This document shows, in pieces, positions 13,401-25,036 of a DNA stretch of 64,000 nt. Below the pieces are notes generated by a model. It was not told where the DNA came from. It saw only the letters and a list, made by a program, of their open reading frames with translations, and made no database searches. The translations under genes were made by a program, and so were the position numbers. The DNA lies in the NCBI GenBank assembly GCA_019973155.2, contig BPQB01000051.1, positions 171,258 to 235,257 on the forward strand, in the 5' to 3' direction. How positions within the stretch are numbered: the first letter of the stretch is position 1; each line of letters starts with the position of its first letter. Source of the stretch: Phanerochaete sordida. Taxonomy: Eukaryota > Basidiomycota > Agaricomycetes > Polyporales > Phanerochaetaceae.

Positions 13401-14198
13401 TCCTCGCGCGGCTGCCGCTGGACTCTCGTTGGAAACAAGTCCGCAGCATTGTCACGGAAGAGGTAGAGGATCCGCGCGAGGCGGTCGCGCAGGTACAAGG
13501 ACGAGGAAAGAATCCCGATTGGATTATCCAGTTGCCGAGCCGCGTGTGCAAGGTTCCGGAGCTACGGAGGAAGATTTGAACGTTCAGGTTTTCCAAAAAG
13601 CAAAATATTGGCGGGGCTACATACCTCTCTGTCAAAATTGTTCATACGCCTGACGGTGAGGAGTGAGATGCCATGAATTATAGGGCAGCGAACTGGATAT
13701 CTGTACCTCTCGAACCTTCGGAATGACTCTGCGCCGGCGTGTTGGAGTTTTTCATCCGCAGTCACTTGAAAGGCGAGCATGTAAGCGTGGTACGCAGACG
13801 CACCGTTGAGCGAAAGGACGTACGAATGTTTCTACCATCTTCCGTGCTTGGTCGACGAGTGTATTCTGGTTGGGAGGTTAGAAGCTTGTCTGGTGCGAGA
13901 AAGATAACTTGCCTGCGAGGCCTACATCGCCGTCTTTGCCCAGCTCTTGCAGCGCATTCAGCAGGGTATGGAGTAGTTGCTGATGGCTACTCTCAGTGCT
14001 GTCGAGGGACGTCCTGGTACCTGCGAGGGGAGATCAATGAGATCAACAGCTAATTCTCTGGGTAAATCAGCGTACCGCGGGGCATGTTCAAAGCGTCCCT
14101 ATCGAAAATTGCGCCGGTCGGTGAAGATGAACGCGTCCAGCTTGGAGTTGTATTGTATGCAAAGTTCGAAACTGGGCGATCAATGGCGAAGAAATACT
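10403..14198 (-). CDS. Membrane-associated WD40 repeat protein (5' end unresolved)
   Basis: Minus-strand exons from the 3' end: 10403-10686, 10747-10897, 10953-11034, 11094-11124, 11174-11321, 11368-11382, 11438-11548, 11604-12931, 12992-13130, 13184-13561 and 13625 to about 13830, then less certain 13913-14020 and 14076-14198; further 5' exons are not resolved. All junctions 3' of 13625 close in phase. The largest exon encodes four hydrophobic segments (LLTVATFFSAVTATTLQFSY, FWFTSLVFSLAAVVNSLLG, VFLVLSVACFSVGLVVFAF and TTALSACSSFGIAAVACWF). A disordered linker follows, then WD40 blades: LVRDLQFSPDGRYLATSSWD, VRQIIWSPDGRQVLTRTG, LQAIAWLPGGDAFLAAEGAY and, in the last exon, LTCITCSPSADPLMFATGTN. 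The 5' exons are helical (LRNLAHAARQLDNPIG and ARILYLFRDNAADLF). It probably acts as a membrane-tethered propeller scaffold; no partner can be inferred. Confidence 0.72.
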
Positions 14199-15600
14199 CT
14201 GTCAGTAAAAGGTGGGAGCGACGATGACGGGAAATCGAAAAGTGGTCAGTGAGATGATGTCTAGATGGGTATTTGCACGTGTGAAGTTTTATGGTTCGAA
14301 TCCTGATACCTTAGAGGAAAGTTTGACATAGGTGCTAGAGCGACCCTGAATCCCCTGACCCGTCAGGGTCCTTGATTGGGGCTGTGTATCGCGAGACTGC
14401 GCACATCCCGCCGAAAAGCAGAGCGTATTCGTGAATGTATTCCGCCGTTGCGTGGCGACGGTGAGCCAATAATCTGAGAAGCGACTGAGACGATATTTTC
14501 CCTGGTCTAGAAGATGCACAGGTCGGCGCGTGCTTCATAGAAAAGGCCAAGCGCTCCGAAGTGACGTGGTTTCGCAAATACTGCTGTGCGTAGCGACCAA
14601 GGGAAGCGCTTCTGGAATGCGATCAACACAGGTATGTCCATCCGGTCGGAAGTACTGCACCTCCGTCGACGTACCTTGCGCGTTGCCACCGGAGAGGGTC
14701 CTCGAGATTTTGGGTGCAGGGCTGCGGTCATCGCACGAGTCTTGATCAAGGGTCCCGAGATCTTCATTATGGAAGCAGGCAAATACACAGCTCTCCGAAA
14801 CTACGGTACGAAGCTTCCGCCCCTGCCTCCGGCAATATTAGCGGACGTCCACGGGCGAGGATGACGACACGCGTACCTCAGCTTGAAGTCGCGTAAAGGT
14901 CCAGGTTGGAAACCCATCACGAGACCCTCGGCCAGCCAAATCCATCGGCGGGCGCAGCGCCACCGGAAGGGGCGGTGCTGGCGTCGCTTGTGCAGAGATG
15001 CGCTTTGCTGGTCGCGGTGTCGCCGCTGGTCTCCGCCGCTGCTTCTGACGGGCTCGCGCTGCGCAGTACGCAGAGCGCAGCCAGCATCGCCCCGCGCCAG
15101 AGCAGATGCCCGTGGGACCACGCAGGGCGAAGGCGAAGCTTGGTGGCGACCGTCGTCGCGCGCGCCAATGCTGCTCCAAGCCGTGACAGGTGGCCGCGGT
15201 AATAGTGTCAGGGTGCGCTCGAGTTGGTCGCGTGTACCGCCCACTGGCCGCGAGAGAGCAGCGCGTGAAACGCGCCGCGAAGATGGGCGCGAGGCACAGG
15301 AGAGACGTTGTAGTCGGCGGCGCTGGACGTTCCGAGGGCGTACGCGTGTTCGAGGGAGGGCGGGATCGTGTGATGCTGCGCGCGGTGGGGACTCTGGAGC
15401 TGCTGCTCTTTCCTGCGGGCCAGCTTTTATACCCATAACAGGTAGGATAGTCCTGTGGTCTTCGTGCTGTGTCACGAGGCTACAGTCGTGGAGTAGCATG
15501 TGATTTCTCGAGCTCAGGAGGAGTTTGACGAGCACCTGTACTGCTTGAAATATGCCATATTCGAGCGGCCATGCTGTCGCGGTGAAAGCGAGCAATATCG
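14199..15600. other. Probable unresolved 5' exons of the WD40 gene, plus uncertain ORFs
   Basis: Minus-strand frames at about 14289-14790 contain protein-like stretches (for example HATAEYIHEYALLFGGM) that could be upstream WD40-gene exons, but I could not find junctions whose phases agree. A minus ORF at 14917-15168 starts MARATTVATKLRLRPAWSHG and has a hydrophobic segment. Its reality is doubtful because several frames are open in this GC-rich stretch. Confidence 0.3.
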
Positions 15601-15973
15601 CGCGATCATTGCTCGCGTGAAGCTCGAAGCGAGAACCGACATGGTTCGCCAGCAGAGCCCTGTATTCGCCATTCTGCGTCCCGCAGTGACAGATGACTGT
15701 GTCTCGATGGATTGTAAGCTACAGCCTCCAATTCAAATGGGGATTATGCTCACCGGAACGTCCTCCCTGGCAGAGAAAGGCCTTTCGCAAGAGCGAACAG
15801 CCTCGGCTTAGGCGTCGTACTGATCGCCGGAAGGCCCACCAAAGCCAATACACCAGGACATAAGCTGTAGCAAAAGGAAGCCGCAGCTTATCCGCGACAG
15901 CGATCGAGACCTGCGCGCACGTTCCGGTAGATGTGAACCCTTCGAGGGACCACTAGAGATTGCCCTGACTGAC

Positions 15974-16340
15974 TCAGGCTCGATACGTCTGCGCTGCTCG
16001 CCGAAGGACGATCTGCGGGTCCTGTGCGAACGTCTGGGCCTTGAAAAGCGCGTCGAACAGACAGCCTATCTTGCCGAGCCTCTCGAAGAACTGTTGCCTG
16101 CTTGAAGTCGGCCGTGCTTGCCAGGGAGTCGAACTCGCGGAATGGGGTCGGGAAGGGGGACTGGCGCATGAGCGCGTTCTCGCGTGAGACCTTGAAGGGA
16201 AGTGAGATGCCCAGTGCCACTTCAAGTAGCGGGACAACTGTGGATTGACGACATCGTGAACGAGCGTAGCGAACAGACTATAACTCGCACGAGGAGTTGA
16301 TCCTCTGGGCGAGGATGTCTTGAGGATATCCTGGCTCACT
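15974..16340 (-). pseudogene. Fragment of an unrecognised gene, frame-shifted
   Basis: One minus frame reads VALGISLPFKVSRENALMRQ and SPFPTPFREFDSLASTADFK. A second overlapping frame then continues QFFERLGKIGCLFDALFKAQ and ends IVLRRAAQTYRA before a stop at 15974. Both pieces look like genuine protein, and the change of frame near 16100 suggests a damaged gene or an unseen intron. I do not recognise the family. Nothing else readable surrounds it. Confidence 0.3.
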
Positions 16341-17689
16341 ATCGTGGCAGCCTACCGCGGCAAGTGAAAGGTCAACATATGCTCATGTCTAGATGCAGGG
16401 CAACTCACGAATAATAGTATGACCTATCTGGACGTGCGAGAGAACGCTGCGTCTGCCTCGGGCTCGACGCGACGATCACGTGGGACCGCTCGTCCACGTT
16501 TGGTGGGCGATGAGCGACTTGCTCTCTCCCGTCACCGTGCCTCCTTCTCCCAACCTTCCCGACATGCTACGCCATCCACAACTCTGGTTTTTTGCCGTCT
16601 CAGATACCTGAACTTGCCCTTCATGCAGTCTTCTCTTGCCCTCGATTCGCTTTGACGAGTCCACGATCTCGCACGTCCGAAAACCCACCCCACGACCTGC
16701 TGCACGGGACAAGACCGCCAACATTCTCGGAATTGTTGCTTCTGGATGCAAAGTAGCTGTGGTACGAAGCCAGGGGCGAGGATGTGGAGTGGCAAACGAA
16801 CGATACGACGGCTAGGGCGACAAGACTGGTGTGTACACTCGCGATAGCCCACTGTTCCTTTGCTGACCTCTCGCCGTTCGCTAGACCCAGCGGAGAAGGT
16901 GCATCGAACGCTTCATATCACATCGTTCTCCCGGCGCGTCGCAGGCGGGGCCGGCACCGAAGAAGGTCGGACACTCCTAAAGATCGCTGTAGTCTGCCGC
17001 CCCTCGACCCCGAAGTGGACCCACCTGAAGAGTCTTGCACGTCACGAACTACGTCTCTCTACGCGCCACAAGCGGAATGCTGAACAGCACAACTGCCAGC
17101 GGAGGGATAGGCCGGTACGTCTCTCGAATGTCGCCACGACGTCTGCTCTAATGCACTGACTCGATTGCGCATAGGCCGTCGTTCAGCTGAAGACCACTCT
17201 CGCTAGCTCCCAAGGCGGCACAGGCCTTTGCCGAAGCCAGAACCATCTTTCCGTCCACGCGCTCTAGCCAGCAACCCTACACGCTCTGCCAACCCAGATC
17301 TCGGACGCTCCGCTGCCGGGCTGGGCACCGTTTGCGCCGCCGCAGTCGAAGCCCAAGATCCTCAAGACGGTGCTTCTGCATGCGGGCGCGGAGCCAATGC
17401 ACGACTCGAATGAGCAAGCCATGCTCATCCTCTGTTGGTGAAGTAGAAGGTCCACGATGCGGGGTGCCTCAAGTGCAGGTGAGCACAGGCGAAAGCAGCT
17501 AAATGCTCGACGTATTCTGACGGACGTCTACAGCGCCCGGTTTTGAAACTGCTTTTGGAAACCACAATTTGAGCCGCATATAGTCTGCTCGCGAAATCCT
17601 TGGAGCTTCGCCGTTCCCGCGCGGTTTCAGCCCTCCACGACTGCAAGCCTGGCTCTCGCTCCTCTGCACTCGGACGCATCTTGACATTT

Positions 17690-18720
17690 GCTACACGATA
17701 GCTATTCCTTCCTCTTTTCGATGCCGCCTCCGGAGATCGTCGGCGCGAGACATGGCAGGACTCGTCTCCGCCTCGTTCGGCCTGTCGCGCGTTCCACAGC
17801 CAGCTTTCCTCAAATTTCCGTGCTTACTCCTAGCCCTCCCTCCTTCGGCGCAGACACTGCGATACGTCCATCGCTCCGACTTTACGTTTGGAGGCCTTTG
17901 AGCTACGGTACCGACGCCTTGGGTTCTCCGCGCTTTGGCTTCGGCCTCGACTCTGCGTCGTCGGTGCCATCGGAGGCGGGGGTCTCAGCGACGACCTCTA
18001 CCCTGCCTTTGCCGCAGTGCGTTATCTCCGCGTCCTAGGGGTAGCCGTCTCTGATCACAAACCTCCCATTGTCTCAGGTGGTCGCCCACTTGTTGACCAT
18101 CCACGCGCTCCACGGGCTCCATCTCAGCAACATTGCGACCTTACCTTGCCCGGCCTCGAGATATTCACATCCGGAACCCAAGCCGAGGCAGAGCATAGAC
18201 CCGCATTCTTCGTACGAAAGCTAAGAGCGCCCTGAATCTCCCTCTCAGCGTTCGGTCAAATCCAGATCTGCTCGACCTCCAGCAACTTGCAGCACCGCCG
18301 ACGTACGCTTTCCTCACCGGGGTCCCGCGCTTCTCACGTTCGTGCCCGCTTCCGCGCAACAAGCACAGCCTCTGCAAGCTCATGCTCTCCCCGCTGTCCG
18401 GCTGCGCGTGCTGGACGCGCTAGACGTGCGCACGCTGCCCATCCGTCTCGTACGGCATAACGACGAAGGGCCCGCGCCTGGCAGCGTACACGCTGCCTGC
18501 GGTCCTCCGACAAGGCGTTCGACGCCACGCTGTGCAGCTACGTCATCTTGCTGGTCAACACGCTGCTGTCCCTCGCGCGTTCCTGTCCTCCCCTCCGCTC
18601 AATACGACTATCCACCGCGCGGTCGCACGTTAGTCGCACTCAAAGAAGGGCCATTAGAGCTGGGTGGTGACCGTACGGGTTTGGGTCGACAACTCAGGTG
18701 CGTACGCCGGCAGTAGTCTG
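17690..18720 (+). pseudogene. Degenerate F-box/LRR remains
   Basis: Scattered frames resemble the leucine-rich part of the neighbouring F-box genes: HLLTIHALHGLHLSNIATLP near 18090-18150 recalls the STLRELSLHKFTALDT segment at 8700, and VRLRVLDALDVRTLPIRLV near 18400 recalls the RELETLDVGALAVSMV segment at 6050. Frames change repeatedly and no F-box exon is visible. The next real gene of the family begins at 18765. Confidence 0.3.
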
Positions 18721-18764
18721 CTCCCACCGTACTCACTCTGGATCAATCGCGTGCAGCTTCCAGC

Positions 18765-19717
18765 ATGCACCACGCTCTCCAGATAAATGAAATCGTCCAA
18801 CATGTAGCAGGTGGTGTCGGCACCGAAGACCACCAGACGCTTTTGCACTTGGCTCTGGTCTGCCACGCCTTCTTCGATCCCGCCATGGACGTGCGGTGGA
18901 GGATCTTGTACGACATCGACTATATCATCCAAGTCTCCCCAGAGGACGTCTTCGGTCACAATTCTGCCCACGAGAAGGGCTACAGGCAAGTGGTACGTCA
19001 TTTTGTGCATATCGTCGCCTGCGGTCTTTCGCCTAGTTTTGCTGACACGCCCGCGTGTAGGCCATCTCACGGTCGCCCTCCGAGCACGAGTGGCAGCGCC
19101 TTGCTCAATACGCGAGACCCATGCGAGTACTGGAGTGCTCCGCGGGGTCCTGCTCTTTCATGGACATTCGTCTAGACATGATCGCGGAGTACGGCGCGCT
19201 CCTCCCTGACCTCCATACCCTATATTCGAACGCCTTACTCCCCTCTCCACTCTTCTTACGGCCACCTTTGCATTACCTCAACCTCAAGAAGCTAAACTTT
19301 CAGCACATACTCGACATTCTTGACGCCCTTCCTGGCTGCGGCTTCGACGCTCGAAGTCATCTTCTAAACAGCATGACCTGTTTCGACTACTCGGGCCACC
19401 TGTCTGAGAAATTCGCCGACGCCCTCCTGAAGATGAAGAAGCTCATCGAAGCAGTTACTACCTTCCTTTCCCTCGTGCCATGCGACATCTGTCGACCCGC
19501 TCGCGCCCCGGATGCTCTGCTATCGCCAGTACGCGAGTTGAAGCTTGCGGAGCTCGCTCTCGTCGAAGTCCAGCTCGGTGGCACGGCCTCAGACAAGGCG
19601 ACGAGGTTCCTCGTGCGACGTTTCCCGCACGTGTATGTGTCGGTGAGCGTGAACGACGGGCGGTCCGGACTCGCGCTCAGCCGGAAGATGATCCAAGCGA
19701 GCTGCGGAGCGGGCTAA
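18765..19717 (+). CDS. Shortened F-box protein 3
   Basis: Exons 18765-18992 and 19061-19717, phase 0, 294 residues against about 506-509 in the two full copies. Exon 1 is 228 bases, exactly as in F-box protein 1, and reads MHHALQINEIVQHVAGGVG then LLHLALVCHAFFDPAMDVRW. Exon 2 follows protein 2 closely up to LSEKFADALLKMKKLIEAV, then jumps to a C-terminal piece (VRELKLAELALVEVQLG). About 200 residues of the leucine-rich region are therefore missing by internal deletion. The F-box is kept, so it might still bind Skp1 while lacking most of the substrate-binding arc. It may be a gene on the way to becoming a pseudogene. Confidence 0.65.
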
Positions 19718-20768
19718 AGCGCGGAATGTCGGCGTGGAGGCGGAGGGCAGCTGTAGCTGAGTGGCAGCTTGGTTCGGGAATCTCATTATCAGTCGCTCAT
19801 GACATGAGGGCCTTGCTGTAGGTCTCGACGGATAATCTCAATGGCATATAGTCGCATATAATCATCATCATACCATGTTCACGACAGTGTCTGCCAGCAC
19901 CGCGCGTGCGACGGATCTCAGCTTACGTGGCGTATTGAGATGGCCTCAGCGCGAGTTCCGCAGGTCCTGACTTGTCCTGCTGCGGCTGGTTGCTTCCAGC
20001 GATACCGCGTGGGTCTGTTCCACGCGAGGCGTCGTCAGCCAGGTACTGAACTCTCATGTCAGGTTTCAAGCTGCGAGAAGCAGGGGCAGTGCGTGCTCGC
20101 GAGTGACCCATCTCCTGGAACCTTGTTTCTCTCCCTCCCATTTTCCAACGAAGCCAGACTTTTCGATAAAGCGTACTCCAAGATGCTGAGCCCTCTGAAA
20201 GCAAGCAAGCGGTTCCTGTTTCGCCGTAGCATTCTCGGCAGGTTTCCATCACACTTGAGACTCGGACATTTTACCAACTGTGTTCGGCGAAGCGTCGCTG
20301 ATCTGCCTTTCAAAGCGCCTCCAAGGCATGGACGCGCACTGTATCTTGACTCTGTGCGCTACCAATACCGCTACGTCGGTCTTCCCTTCCATTACAAGCG
20401 TGGCTGTGCACAGCACGAATGGTCGAATGGTCACGCGATGTCTCCCGCTGATACCGAAGACGGAATGCGACTTCGAAAAAGGCGAGTTCCCTCCATTCCT
20501 CCGTCCCGGGAGTTCGAGAGTGACGTTGATCCTGCGAATCTTGCAGCCTGGACCCTTTAAGCTTGAGAAACGATAAGATGAGGCTCTCACGAGACTACGC
20601 GACCTGGTGAACGTCATACCTCGAATGCTGCACGACGCTGCCATCGAGCCCGATCGTTTGACCGTCCACATACCTCATCTTATCCCTCATTGTCCCGCCT
20701 TACGTCGTGGCTGAACTTCATTGCGCGCTAGATCACGCGCTCGAGACAGGGCTCGCCGGATAATCAGC
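19718..20768. other. No supported gene
   Basis: The frames here (for example the 206-codon plus frame at 19940-20560) show no recognisable domain, are crossed by other frames of similar length, and have no splice partners that I could find. The right end should include the promoter of the second DUF6535 copy. Confidence 0.4.
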
Positions 20769-23511
20769 ATGGGCATTTTCAGAAACCGGACGAGGGCACA
20801 GCGTCACACGGACGCTACAGTGCGTTCTCACCAACGGTGGGGCGCACAAAAAACTGACTAGGGATTTCCTATGTTACTCTAGAACGCGACTGGATTGTCG
20901 GGGTGGGACGGCATTGAGGCGCACATTAACGACAATGACGACGATAAGATGGAGGGATACTCGGACGATATGGATACGCTGTTGGTTTTTGTGAGTCATC
21001 TGCGCATGGTTTAGTGTGGGATCTTTTGGTTGATTGACAATGTCTAGGCGGGTCTTTTCTCTGCAATCCTTACCGCATTTGTTGTCCAGACCTATCCTCT
21101 CTTACAGCCATCGAGTACAGACATCACAAATCAGCTTCTTGCTGCCAACAATCGAATGCTGGTACAGGGCTTCACCGCTATCCTTACAGGAATATCCTCC
21201 GGCCCGCTCACATCACTCCTCGTCGACGATCCTCCCCCCTTCCAGCCTCGCACATCCGCACGATGGATCAACTGCTTATTTTTTACTAGCCTGGTCCTCA
21301 GTCTCGCTGCCGCACTCTTTGCCATCTTGATCAAGCAGTGGATTCGCGAATACATGGAGTGGAGCTCCCCTCTCTCGCTGCCTCGGGAGAATGTCCTAGT
21401 CCGCCAGTGGCGCTTCGAGTCCTGGGAGACGTGGAGTATCGCTGCAGTCATCTCTACGGTCCCCGCCTTCCTCGAAATCGCAATGATCCTCTTCCTCATC
21501 GGCATCATAATTCTGCTCTGGACCATGGATAATATTGTCGCGATTTGCGTCACTGTTGTCATCGCTGGGTTTCTTCTCGTGGTGGCGATCTTCACCGTGC
21601 TCCCCGTTTTCTTCCGCCGCTGCCCCTACAAGTCGCCCACAGCCTGGGCCTTAGTACTCGCATCATACGGTCTTCCACTTTTTGCTACCTACTGCCTCTC
21701 ATGGTGCACGTTATATGCCGCCCTTTTGCGCAAAGACTGGGCTAGCGGGTCCTCTCATAGTACGTCAATTGATTAAATAGGATATCGACGAGTATCTGAC
21801 TTCCAAAAGCTTCCCCGGGCGCACGCCATGGGAGACGCGGCTGGTACATGTCAGAATTTGCTCGCTACGTGCGATCTACCATTCGCATCCTTTCAAGTGC
21901 TCCAGACCCTTCATTGAACAACCTGCCCAAGTGGACTTCCCTTCCACGCCGATGGAGAGAACTCGATCTTGCTGCATGCAGGAGCTCCGGGGTTCGGTTG
22001 GGCGATTGGAAGGCCAGTATGGAACAGTTGGAGATCGCTGCAGAAGAAGCCATAGAGAGCGAATCGCAAGACAGCGTCGAGGAAACCAGAGAGGTGCAAG
22101 ACCGACGGGCCCTGGTCAACACTCTGATTATCAACATCAGGGAGAGCAGTATTCTCCACCGCGCCCTTTCCTGGGTCACCACATCTTCGCAGAATTCCCA
22201 CATCATCGACTACATCAACCAATGCAGCCAGATAGAAGCTGAGGGCAGCCACCGGTCAGGTCTACAAGGATTACTATGTCTGGGAAAACAGATTGGCTCC
22301 GTGGACAAGGGATGGCACTTGTCCCTGCTTGAGTTCATTATCAGCGGAGGACAGTCATCTACAGGCTCCCATTCCGAGCTGCTACTCAAGATATACCCGG
22401 AGACATTGGAAAATTACAAAGTGCGCATGTCAGCTGAGACCGGAAACCTAGGCGAGCATTTATACTGCATGGAAGAATATGATCAGAGCGACTGACTGCG
22501 CCATATCTAGTCGTCTTGGAGGGTCAAACCCATCCCACTGACTACGAGTCCCTTCTACTAAGCTACTTCACAGCCGAAATCCAGGACGGAGACAACACTA
22601 GGCTGGAAATGTTTATCTTCACCGCCGGCAGTTGGCTGAGCTGCCGCTACCTGTCAGAGGTCCGCCCGGAAAACGCGAAAAGAATCTTGGATCAAATGGC
22701 AAAGGCAGCGGACCTGTTGTTAGCTGGAGCCGACCGTGGACCCACGAAGATTTCGCTTCCAGCAGACCTAGGAGACAACCATCTGGACTGGATTACGGAA
22801 CTCTCTGTAGAGCGCGAAACTCTCACGCGGCAGTACGGCGCCATGTACAGGCAGATTCTGCACTCCCTCGAGAAGGCGTTCAAGCGAGGCGCACTGCGCG
22901 GAGACCAACCCCGTATCCGGAAGTCACTACACAGGCAACTCAAGACGTCGCATGCTCCAAGCGCGGCCGCATGCGAGACTGCAGCCTGTCCTTGGACTTC
23001 CCACCACTGCATATCACCGGAACCTTTCACACTTGAATCTACGTGCCAGCTTCTGCGGCAAGAAGAACTTCCTGAAGAGAAGGACGCGAGGCGGCGCAAG
23101 GCTCGTTCCCGCTTTGTAGCTCTGGTTATTGCTGTCCAATTTGTGCGCGCGCTGGGACAAGCTCTACACAAGATTGTTCCCGCTATGCCCTCTACGGACA
23201 TCACGCCTCTTCCTACTATATCTATCACCGGTGCCCTGGCTCCCACCGAAGCTACAACTAACATCATCTCCGCACCACCCACCGATGCCACGTCTTCCAC
23301 TGATGCCATGCGTACCACTGACACCGCGCATCTCACCGACGTGGAGAGCCCTGTTGACACATTAGACCTCGAGCGCGCTGAGCCGTCGAGGCGCAGGTCG
23401 CGCAGCCGTCGGAGGTCGATCGTGCGAGCCATCACGGAGACTCGCATACCGCTACTACGCCCCCAGACGAGAGGATTGCAGAGGGATACGGAAGAGGATA
23501 CCACGGTGTAG
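20769..23511 (+). pseudogene. DUF6535-domain membrane protein, copy B, frameshifted
   Basis: Exons 20769-20819, 20883-20990, 21048-21759 and 21810 onward. Exons 2 and 3 are 108 and 712 bases, exactly the lengths in copy A, and the third intron is 50 bases in both. The domain reads WDGIEAHI, DTLLVF, AGLFSAILTAFVVQ, with the same four membrane segments and the RRCPYKSPTAWA signature. The frame then stops at 22494 after CMEEYDQSD. From about 22483 the next frame continues the homology (SERLTAPYLVVLEGQ against SRLTAVFIVIQQG in copy A) and stays open to 23511, containing ERETLTRQYGAMYRQILHSL. No GT or GC donor fits, so a one-base shift near 22480 breaks the gene, unless it is a sequencing error. 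If translated to the first stop, it would keep the membrane domain. Confidence 0.75.
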
Positions 23512-24161
23512 GAGGCCCACGACCACAGGTACACGAGCTGACTGGGCTCGGCAGCGACGGAGGCGATAAGAGTAGGACGCGATAAGACTGGGCAAGAAAC
23601 GTCTGTGCGCGGATTCGCACTGCTGGACACTGCATGCAATGATCTGGCCAATGTACATAGTATCTAAGCGTCGCTGTATATAGTATCGTAGCGTCAACGT
23701 GTATCGTATCGTAATTGAGTGTTTCTGGGTCGGCGTACCTAGCTCGAGCTGTAACGGCTGGAGTTCTATTGGTCGTCCTATTGCTCGAAGAAATGTGCAC
23801 TTGGCAATCTCAGCGCGAACGACGTAGGCCCTAAGCAGACCCAACCCGCAGTCGGCATTTATGGTGCGTAACGTCGGTGCGCCAAGGAACGTGGCGATAG
23901 CACGCCCCGGAAGAGATCGAACGCCACGGGCGGAGATGAGAACGACGAGCGCGAGAAAAGCAGCAGCGAATGATAGGATTATATTGCAGCCGATAGCAAG
24001 CGACGAGTTCGATAGCATACAAGACCCGCGCGCCTGGCTGGGCCACAGGTTGCAGAGCGGTACCGCGACACTCCTGGGGCGTCGGGTCGGCGTAGCGCGC
24101 TCTTGCTCCTCTATACTACGGCAACTCCGAGGGCTAACATCGGCAGTCCTTCACCACAACG
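23512..24161. other. Convergent intergenic region, no gene seen
   Basis: Short frames only. Bases 23665-23715 contain an imperfect repeat built around GTATCGTA and TATAGTATC. It separates copy B (plus) from the first small secreted gene (minus). Confidence 0.45.
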
Positions 24162-24461
24162 TCAAGGAAGTGCTCTTGTTAAGCTGAGAAGAGTCAGCCA
24201 TCGAAAGCGATGTGTACAGCGCGGAACATAATACCTTGTGCCAGCGCCTCGAGGCCATAAACCCGATATGAACGGGTAGAGCGGCGGCGCGCCGCTGAAG
24301 GCAATTACATTCACGGGAGCTGCGTCAGTCTTTGTGTTCAGCGTGATCCCGGAGAGCGAGCTAGGCAGCGTAATCGGTGCTGCGCGCGAGCGAGGGTTGA
24401 CGACGGTGCTTGCAAATATTGAGAGGCAGAAAAGGAGCGACGCGGACAGTTTGCGGGTCAT
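24162..24461 (-). CDS. S-family small secreted protein S1
   Basis: Exons 24235-24461 and 24162-24174 with a 60-base phase-2 intron (GTATTA...ACAAG), 79 residues. Because the intron is a multiple of three without a stop, an unspliced 99-residue product is also possible. The N-terminus MTRKLSASLLFCLSIFAS is a signal peptide with a likely cut after the SRAA region. The mature part contains VNVIAFSGAPPLYPF. The closest relative is S3 (NLIAYSGAPPLYY), 1.4 kb away on the same strand. A TATA box and the AGAGCTGG initiator lie upstream. The function of this family is unknown. Confidence 0.6.
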   Translation of the reverse strand: MTRKLSASLLFCLSIFASTVVNPRSRAAPITLPSSLSGITLNTKTDAAPVNVIAFSGAPPLYPFISGLWPRGAGTRYYVPRCTHRFRWLTLLSLTRALP

Positions 24462-24566
24462 AGCAGGGAGGCCTGGGTGGATATTTAGCAAGGAATAGTC
24501 AGCTCAGGAATTTCGCCGCGGAAAAGAGAGGAGAGGAGGTATATGACGTACAGGAGAAGAAACAGC

Positions 24567-24606
24567 CCAGCTCTACCTGACGCAGGTCCTCCGAGCTCGA
24601 CTTATA
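24567..24606 (-). promoter_or_regulatory. Core promoter of S1 (TATA + AGAGCTGG initiator)
   Basis: On the minus strand, TATAAG at 24606-24601 is followed 32 bases later by AGAGCTGG (24574-24567). The same arrangement stands before S3, S4, S9, S10, S11 and S20. The spacing is what one expects between a TATA box and a transcription start. Confidence 0.6.
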
Positions 24607-25036
24607 TCCGACACAAGCGGGATGAGCGGCTGGGTAATTAGAGCAAGCAATCCGACAGGGGGTAAGCATCAGTGAGAGCGATCGTTTGAGCATTACCAAA
24701 CTGGCTTTCAACCGCGACGGGATGTTGACAGCATCAAGCCGCTGCTCGCGCTCGCGCGTGAAGCCGGTCGACATCGAAGGACTTTCGGGGACGAATCGCC
24801 GGCTGAATGTTGCAGGCCTAAAGGCAAGCGCACGTCACGCTCTATCGTATCAGCTCGACTACGGTCCAGGGAATAAGGCATTTGAGCGTACCTCGTGTAG
24901 TCCCGAACCACGAGCACGAACGAACGTGCCCGACGCAGGCAGCGTCTTCGCGCGAGCTTGAAAGTCGCACACGAGAGCCAGCCTCATTTGCATGGCAACT
25001 GAGTGCCAAACCTGCCGGGAAATTCGAGGACCGGCC

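Noticed and set aside
14917..15168. Minus-strand ORF starting MARATTVATKL as a new secreted gene
   Set aside because: Three frames are open here because of high GC, the hydrophobic part is short and interrupted by charged residues, and no promoter or intron of the S type is visible.
18342..18716. A separate gene from the plus frame at 18342
   Set aside because: Only a short stretch resembles the leucine-rich part of the F-box proteins and the remainder does not; it fits a relic better than a gene.
22470..22510. An intron instead of a frameshift in DUF6535 copy B
   Set aside because: No GT or GC donor stands between the last homologous codon of the first frame and the first of the second, and the gap is too short for an intron.
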